Shown here: positions 60,900 through 64,000 of the stretch, piece by piece
Position numbering within the stretch: the first letter of the stretch is position 1
How the letters are laid out: every line of letters starts with the position of its first letter
Assembly (NCBI RefSeq): GCF_010672525.1
Contig: NZ_JAAHGH010000004.1
Location: 351,964-415,963, forward strand
Length of the DNA stretch: 64,000 nucleotides
Direction: 5' to 3'
Source of the DNA: Okeania sp. SIO2B3
GTDB taxonomy: Bacteria; Cyanobacteriota; Cyanobacteriia; Cyanobacteriales; Microcoleaceae
Notes under the pieces: generated by a model
Database searches by the model: none
Seen by the model: only the letters and a program-made list of their open reading frames with translations
Told to the model about the DNA's origin: nothing
Made by a program: the position numbers and the translations under genes

Positions 60900-61163
60900 A
60901 ATTAGGGCTTGCTGATTAAATCTCAAAGCACTTCTAAATAAAGGTTTTAGCCTTTTTGGGGCCTTTAAAAAGTGCCTGGTATCACTTCTAAAACGCTCAA
61001 AAAGGAGCGTATTTTAGGCGCATAGTTGGGTAGAAAAATCATTCTTACAATTGTTACTCCTACCTCCTCACTCATTCCCATTCCTCCCCTCCTGGGAGGG
61101 GGAGGGGTGGGTTGTCTCCTGTCTCCTACCCTTACTAAAAGACTTTTTCAGCAAACCCTAATT
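60900..61163. mobile_element. AATTAGGG...CCCTAATT-type element, copy flanking DUF5340 (right)
   Basis: AATTAGGGCTTGCTGATTAA / TTCAGCAAACCCTAATT ends, 264 bp. Uninterrupted counterpart of 33942-34337. Confidence 0.88.
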
Positions 61164-61190
61164 AGAAGAAGTATTTATCAATTATTAATT

Positions 61191-61331
61191 TAGTCTACCT
61201 AAACAATACCATTCTTAGGGATGTCACAATTTATGGATTTGCTCAATGTAAAGTTTTTGGGAATGACACAGTTTCTTCTTTGGTATCAATCCTCTATCTC
61301 AAAGGAAGAAGTAATTATCAATTATTAATTT
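61191..61331 (+). repeat. 140-bp direct repeat, copy 1 of 3
   Basis: From TAGTCTACCTAAACAATACC through TATGGATTTGCTCAATGTAA to AAAGGAAGAAGTAAT. Copies 2 and 3 are at 61718-61857 and 61858-61935. Confidence 0.88.
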
Positions 61332-61436
61332 ATACCAGTTTAAAAAAAGAATGCTATAAAAAGGTGCATCTAGATCGGAGATCCTTAAAAAGAGCTTATC
61401 TAATTCATTTTAGATAGTTATATCTATATATTTTTA

Positions 61437-61641
61437 CCGAAGAATTAATAATTAATAATTAATAATTAATAATTAAATAATTCTGGTTTAAAGCCTCCCC
61501 TTTTAAGGGGAAAAAAGCGGTCGAGGGATGGCGAGGAAACCTGCGCCATATCCAATCGACCAAGAAAAGAAAATATTCCTTATATTCAATTCCGTAACGG
61601 TTTTAACCAGAGGTAATTATCAATTATCCATTATCAATTAA
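61437..61641 (+). mobile_element. Family-A repeat
   Basis: CCGAAGAATTAATAATTAAT then AAAGCCTCCCCTTTTAAGGG, GCGGTCGAGGGATGGCGAGG and AATTATCCATTATCAATTAA. It separates copies 1 and 2 of the 140-bp repeat. Confidence 0.8.
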
Positions 61642-61717
61642 TGAACTTTTTTCCTTCAATATTTATTCCCTATTCCTTACTTCTACCATTTGTAAAAAAC
61701 ACTTATCAAATTAGTAT

Positions 61718-61935
61718 TAGTCTACCTAACTAATACCATTCTTAGGTATTTCACAATTTATGGATTTGCTCAATGTAAAGTTTTGGGGAATGATACAGTT
61801 TCTTCTTTGGTATCAATCCTCTATCTCAAAGGAAGAAGTAATGATAAATTATTAATTTAGTCTACCTAACTAATACCATTCTTAGGGATGTCACGATTTA
61901 TAGATTTGCTCAATGTAAAGTTTTTGGGAATGATT
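61718..61935 (+). repeat. 140-bp direct repeats, copies 2 and 3 in tandem
   Basis: TAGTCTACCTAACTAATACC starts copy 2 (61718) and copy 3 (61858, truncated after GGGAATGATTA). Few mismatches against copy 1. The remaining ~350 bp to the aminotransferase are unique AT-rich leader. Confidence 0.9.
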
Positions 61936-62282
61936 ACTAGAAGTTAATGCAGTTAGTATTTCGGCGCTCATTTGTGAAACTATTCAAAATCATTACTTTA
62001 ACAACAAAAACTTTGTGATTAGTTTTAATTCCTAACTGTTACCAGATAAATAGTTGCTTCAACCATTGAATAATCCCTTAATATCTTAAATGTAAATTCT
62101 ATAGAAATAAAAATCAAAAAAATCCTCAAACAAAAATACTTAAAATTAAATAACTCCTAAAATAACTAAAACTTTCTTAGGTGGGAATCTTAAAGAAAAA
62201 ATAAGTTTTTTCAATAAAATGCTTCTCAATCAATAAACATATAAACTAACTCAAGTAAAACAAAACATAAGGAATAGAAATC

Positions 62283-63440
62283 ATGAATGACAAACTAATG
62301 TTAATGATTCCCGGACCTACTCCAGTACCAGAAACAGCCTTACTAGCTATGGCCAAACATCCAATCGGCCATAGAAGTAGTGACTTTTCCAAAATTATGG
62401 CAGAGGTGACAGAAAACCTCAAATGGCTACATCAAACAAAAAATGATGTCCTAATTTTAGCATCTAGTGGAACTGGGGCCATGGAAGCAGGTATCATTAA
62501 CTTTCTCAGTCCAGGCGATCGCGTATTATGTGGATGTAATGGTAAATTTGGCGATCGCTGGGCAGAAGTAGCTACTGCTTATGGCCTCCAAGTCGAAAAA
62601 ATCACAGCAGAATGGGGCCAACCTCTGGACTCAGAAAAATTTCGTGAACAACTAGAAGCAGATAAAGAGAAAAAAATCAAGGCGGTAATTATTACCCATA
62701 GTGAAACTTCTACAGGTGTTCTCAATGACCTAAAAACTATTAATAGTTATGTTAAAGCTCATGGCGAAGCATTAATTATAGTAGATGCCGTCACCAGTAT
62801 TGGGGCAGTCAATATACCAATAGATGAGTTGGGTCTTGATGTTGTTGCTTCAGGTTCTCAGAAAGGTTATATGATACCCCCTGGTTTAGCTTTTGTGGCA
62901 GTAGGTGCTAAAGCTTGGACTGCATATGAAACGGCCAAATTACCACGTTACTATCTTGACTTGGGTAAGTATCGTAAAGATGGAGCTAAAAATACTACAC
63001 CTTTTACCCCACCAGTAAATTTATTCTTTGCCTTGCAAGCTACACTTAGAATGATGCAGGATGAAGGATTAGAAAATATATTTGCTCGGCATCAACGTTT
63101 AATGACTACGACTCGTGCAGCAGTCAAAGCTTTAGGGTTGCCCCTATTTGGGCCAGATGCAGTAGCTAGTCCTGCTATTACTGCAGTTGCTCCTCCACCA
63201 GAAGTAGACGCAGAAAAAATACGGACTATTGTCAGTAAGCGTTTTGATATTGCTTTAGCTGGTGGACAAAACCACTTAAAAGGGAAAATTTTCCGTATTG
63301 GACATTTAGGTTTTGTCAGCGAACGGGATATTCTCACCGCTATCTCTGCATTAGAAGTTGCTTTGCGAGAGTTGGGATATGAAGCTTTTACTCCAGGAGC
63401 AGGTGTAGCTACTGCTTCTAGAGTTTTAGCTGAGTCATAA
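62283..63440 (+). CDS. Class-V aminotransferase (serine-glyoxylate / alanine-glyoxylate type)
   Basis: PLP enzyme of 385 residues transferring amino groups between serine or alanine and glyoxylate/pyruvate, used in photorespiratory glycolate metabolism. MLMIPGPTPVPETALLAMAKHPIGHRSSDF is the family N-terminus; SSGTGAMEAG binds the PLP phosphate, IVDAVTSIG carries the aspartate near the pyridine nitrogen, and K194 in SGSQKGYM forms the Schiff base. Such proteins were earlier annotated as soluble hydrogenase 42-kDa subunit in cyanobacteria. AAGGAAT precedes the ATG. It is downstream of a triplicated 140-bp repeat. Donor specificity is not decided by sequence alone. Confidence 0.95.
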   Translation: MNDKLMLMIPGPTPVPETALLAMAKHPIGHRSSDFSKIMAEVTENLKWLHQTKNDVLILASSGTGAMEAGIINFLSPGDRVLCGCNGKFGDRWAEVATAYGLQVEKITAEWGQPLDSEKFREQLEADKEKKIKAVIITHSETSTGVLNDLKTINSYVKAHGEALIIVDAVTSIGAVNIPIDELGLDVVASGSQKGYMIPPGLAFVAVGAKAWTAYETAKLPRYYLDLGKYRKDGAKNTTPFTPPVNLFFALQATLRMMQDEGLENIFARHQRLMTTTRAAVKALGLPLFGPDAVASPAITAVAPPPEVDAEKIRTIVSKRFDIALAGGQNHLKGKIFRIGHLGFVSERDILTAISALEVALRELGYEAFTPGAGVATASRVLAES

Positions 63441-63479
63441 TTTAGCTGACCCACCAATTGCGGTGAAAAAGTCCCCAAA

Positions 63480-63690
63480 GAATTAAACATACGAACTCAT
63501 TCTTGTCCCCATTGCTGTGTTGTGATTGACCGCGACTTGTTTGCGTAGCATGACAAACGGAAATGCAGCAATAAATATAAAAAATAGGGCGGCAGGGCAT
63601 TCCGCCCTTAAAGCACGCGCTTGTCCGACGGGGTACCGGGACTGCGAAACGAGAAGTCCACACTATAGCTTCAGCTTAGTGTGGGAGCAT
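63480..63690 (+). pseudogene. TnpB 3' remnant with a 22-bp insertion
   Basis: KELNIRTHSCPHC...VVIDRDL is the zinc-finger half and third RuvC motif of TnpB. At 63540-63561 a 22-bp sequence TTTGCGTAGCATGACAAACG.. breaks the frame; without it the text continues AATGCAGCAATAAATAT as in 57428. The end ACGAGAAGTCCACACTATAG matches the 57.5-kb remnant. ORF 63442-63663 is antisense. Confidence 0.7.
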
Positions 63691-64000
63691 GTCACCATCT
63701 AAAATGTTGCAATAGTAGGGGGGGGTTCCACGTTAAATTAATTAGTCTTAACCAATTAGATGAAACCGCCCCCACCCCATTAACGAAATCAGAAGTCAGA
63801 AGTCAGAAGTCAGAAGTCAGAAGCGAGTTTGTAATTCTGAGGAGACCTCAGAATGTAAGACACACTTCATTTCAGTCAGAAGTTGACCTACCCCTAACCC
63901 CTCCCAACCCACCCCTAACCCCTCCCAGGAGGGGAGGGGAAATAGGGGATTTTAGCAACTCTCCAAAAATTTTTCGCCTTAAAAGGTGGGGTTGCGCAAC
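63691..64000. repeat. Terminal repeats: CAGAAGT x5 array and CCTCC blocks
   Basis: 63790-63824 holds four CAGAAGT units plus CAGAAGC, followed by AACCCACCCCTAACCCCTCC-type runs and AATTTTTCGCCTTAAAAGG, a sequence also present near 47600. No gene in the last 300 bp. Confidence 0.6.

Noticed and set aside
61191-61935. Possible CRISPR-like array
   Set aside because: The repeats are ~140 bp, adjacent without spacers or separated by a mobile element, and no cas genes are present. The heptamer arrays also lack spacers.

Overview
The window is chromosomal DNA from a filamentous, non-heterocystous cyanobacterium of the Trichodesmium/Okeania type. This is inferred from a patX-hetR pair (a HetR regulator preceded by a small secreted peptide ending in RGSGR), many GCGATCGC (HIP1) sites, an AT-rich composition, an Hlip gene, glgC and cyanobacterial protein families. 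Only about 54% of the window is protein coding by my count. The rest is densely filled with small inverted-repeat elements, heptanucleotide tandem arrays and decayed genes, as in Trichodesmium-like genomes. The genus assignment is inference.

Layout. 0-5 kb: 3' part of dnaK, a DUF4112 membrane protein, then a ParA-like ATPase overlapping a RiboL-PSP-type HEPN protein. This pair lies between the DUF4112 gene and a second, diverged copy of that gene's last ~55 bp, so it looks like an inserted cassette and is the best candidate for an undescribed (possibly defence) module. 5-16 kb: aldo/keto reductase, GH13 glycosidase, an unrecognised protein, a membrane/pentapeptide-repeat protein, glgC, a P-loop kinase, and a type-II DnaJ. 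16-23 kb: exopolysaccharide export genes on the minus strand (tyrosine-kinase/Wzz copolymerase, SLBB export protein) with cysC (PAPS synthesis), suggesting sulfated polysaccharide. 23.5-25.2 kb: patX, a terminator, and hetR preceded by an 11-codon upstream ORF overlapping its start. 26-32 kb: a gene split by a repeat, an oligopeptide-binding lipoprotein, a flavin-reductase gene with a partial duplicate around effector-like fragments, and a MIF-like tautomerase. 32-43 kb: Gfo/Idh oxidoreductase, proB, RodZ-like protein, DUF3611, an Hlip missed by the ORF track, two damaged small genes, tRNA-Leu(CAA) and an M48 peptidase whose stop codon lies inside the tRNA. 46-59 kb: murA, ald, a dead sulfotransferase, tRNA-Leu(CAG), a TrmH-family methyltransferase, lpdA and trpC. 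59-64 kb: a DUF5340-like gene between inverted repeat elements, triplicated 140-bp repeats upstream of a class-V aminotransferase, and TnpB remnants.

Mobile DNA. At least a dozen short element families can be recognised by comparing copies inside the window. The clearest has GTAAGCATT...AATGCTTAC ends and perfect 8-bp target duplications at six copies, pointing to an IS66-type non-autonomous element. Another (ACCGAATAATT...) has inserted into other elements and into at least one gene. There is no CRISPR array and no intact transposase. All homology statements come from motif recognition, since no database search was possible.
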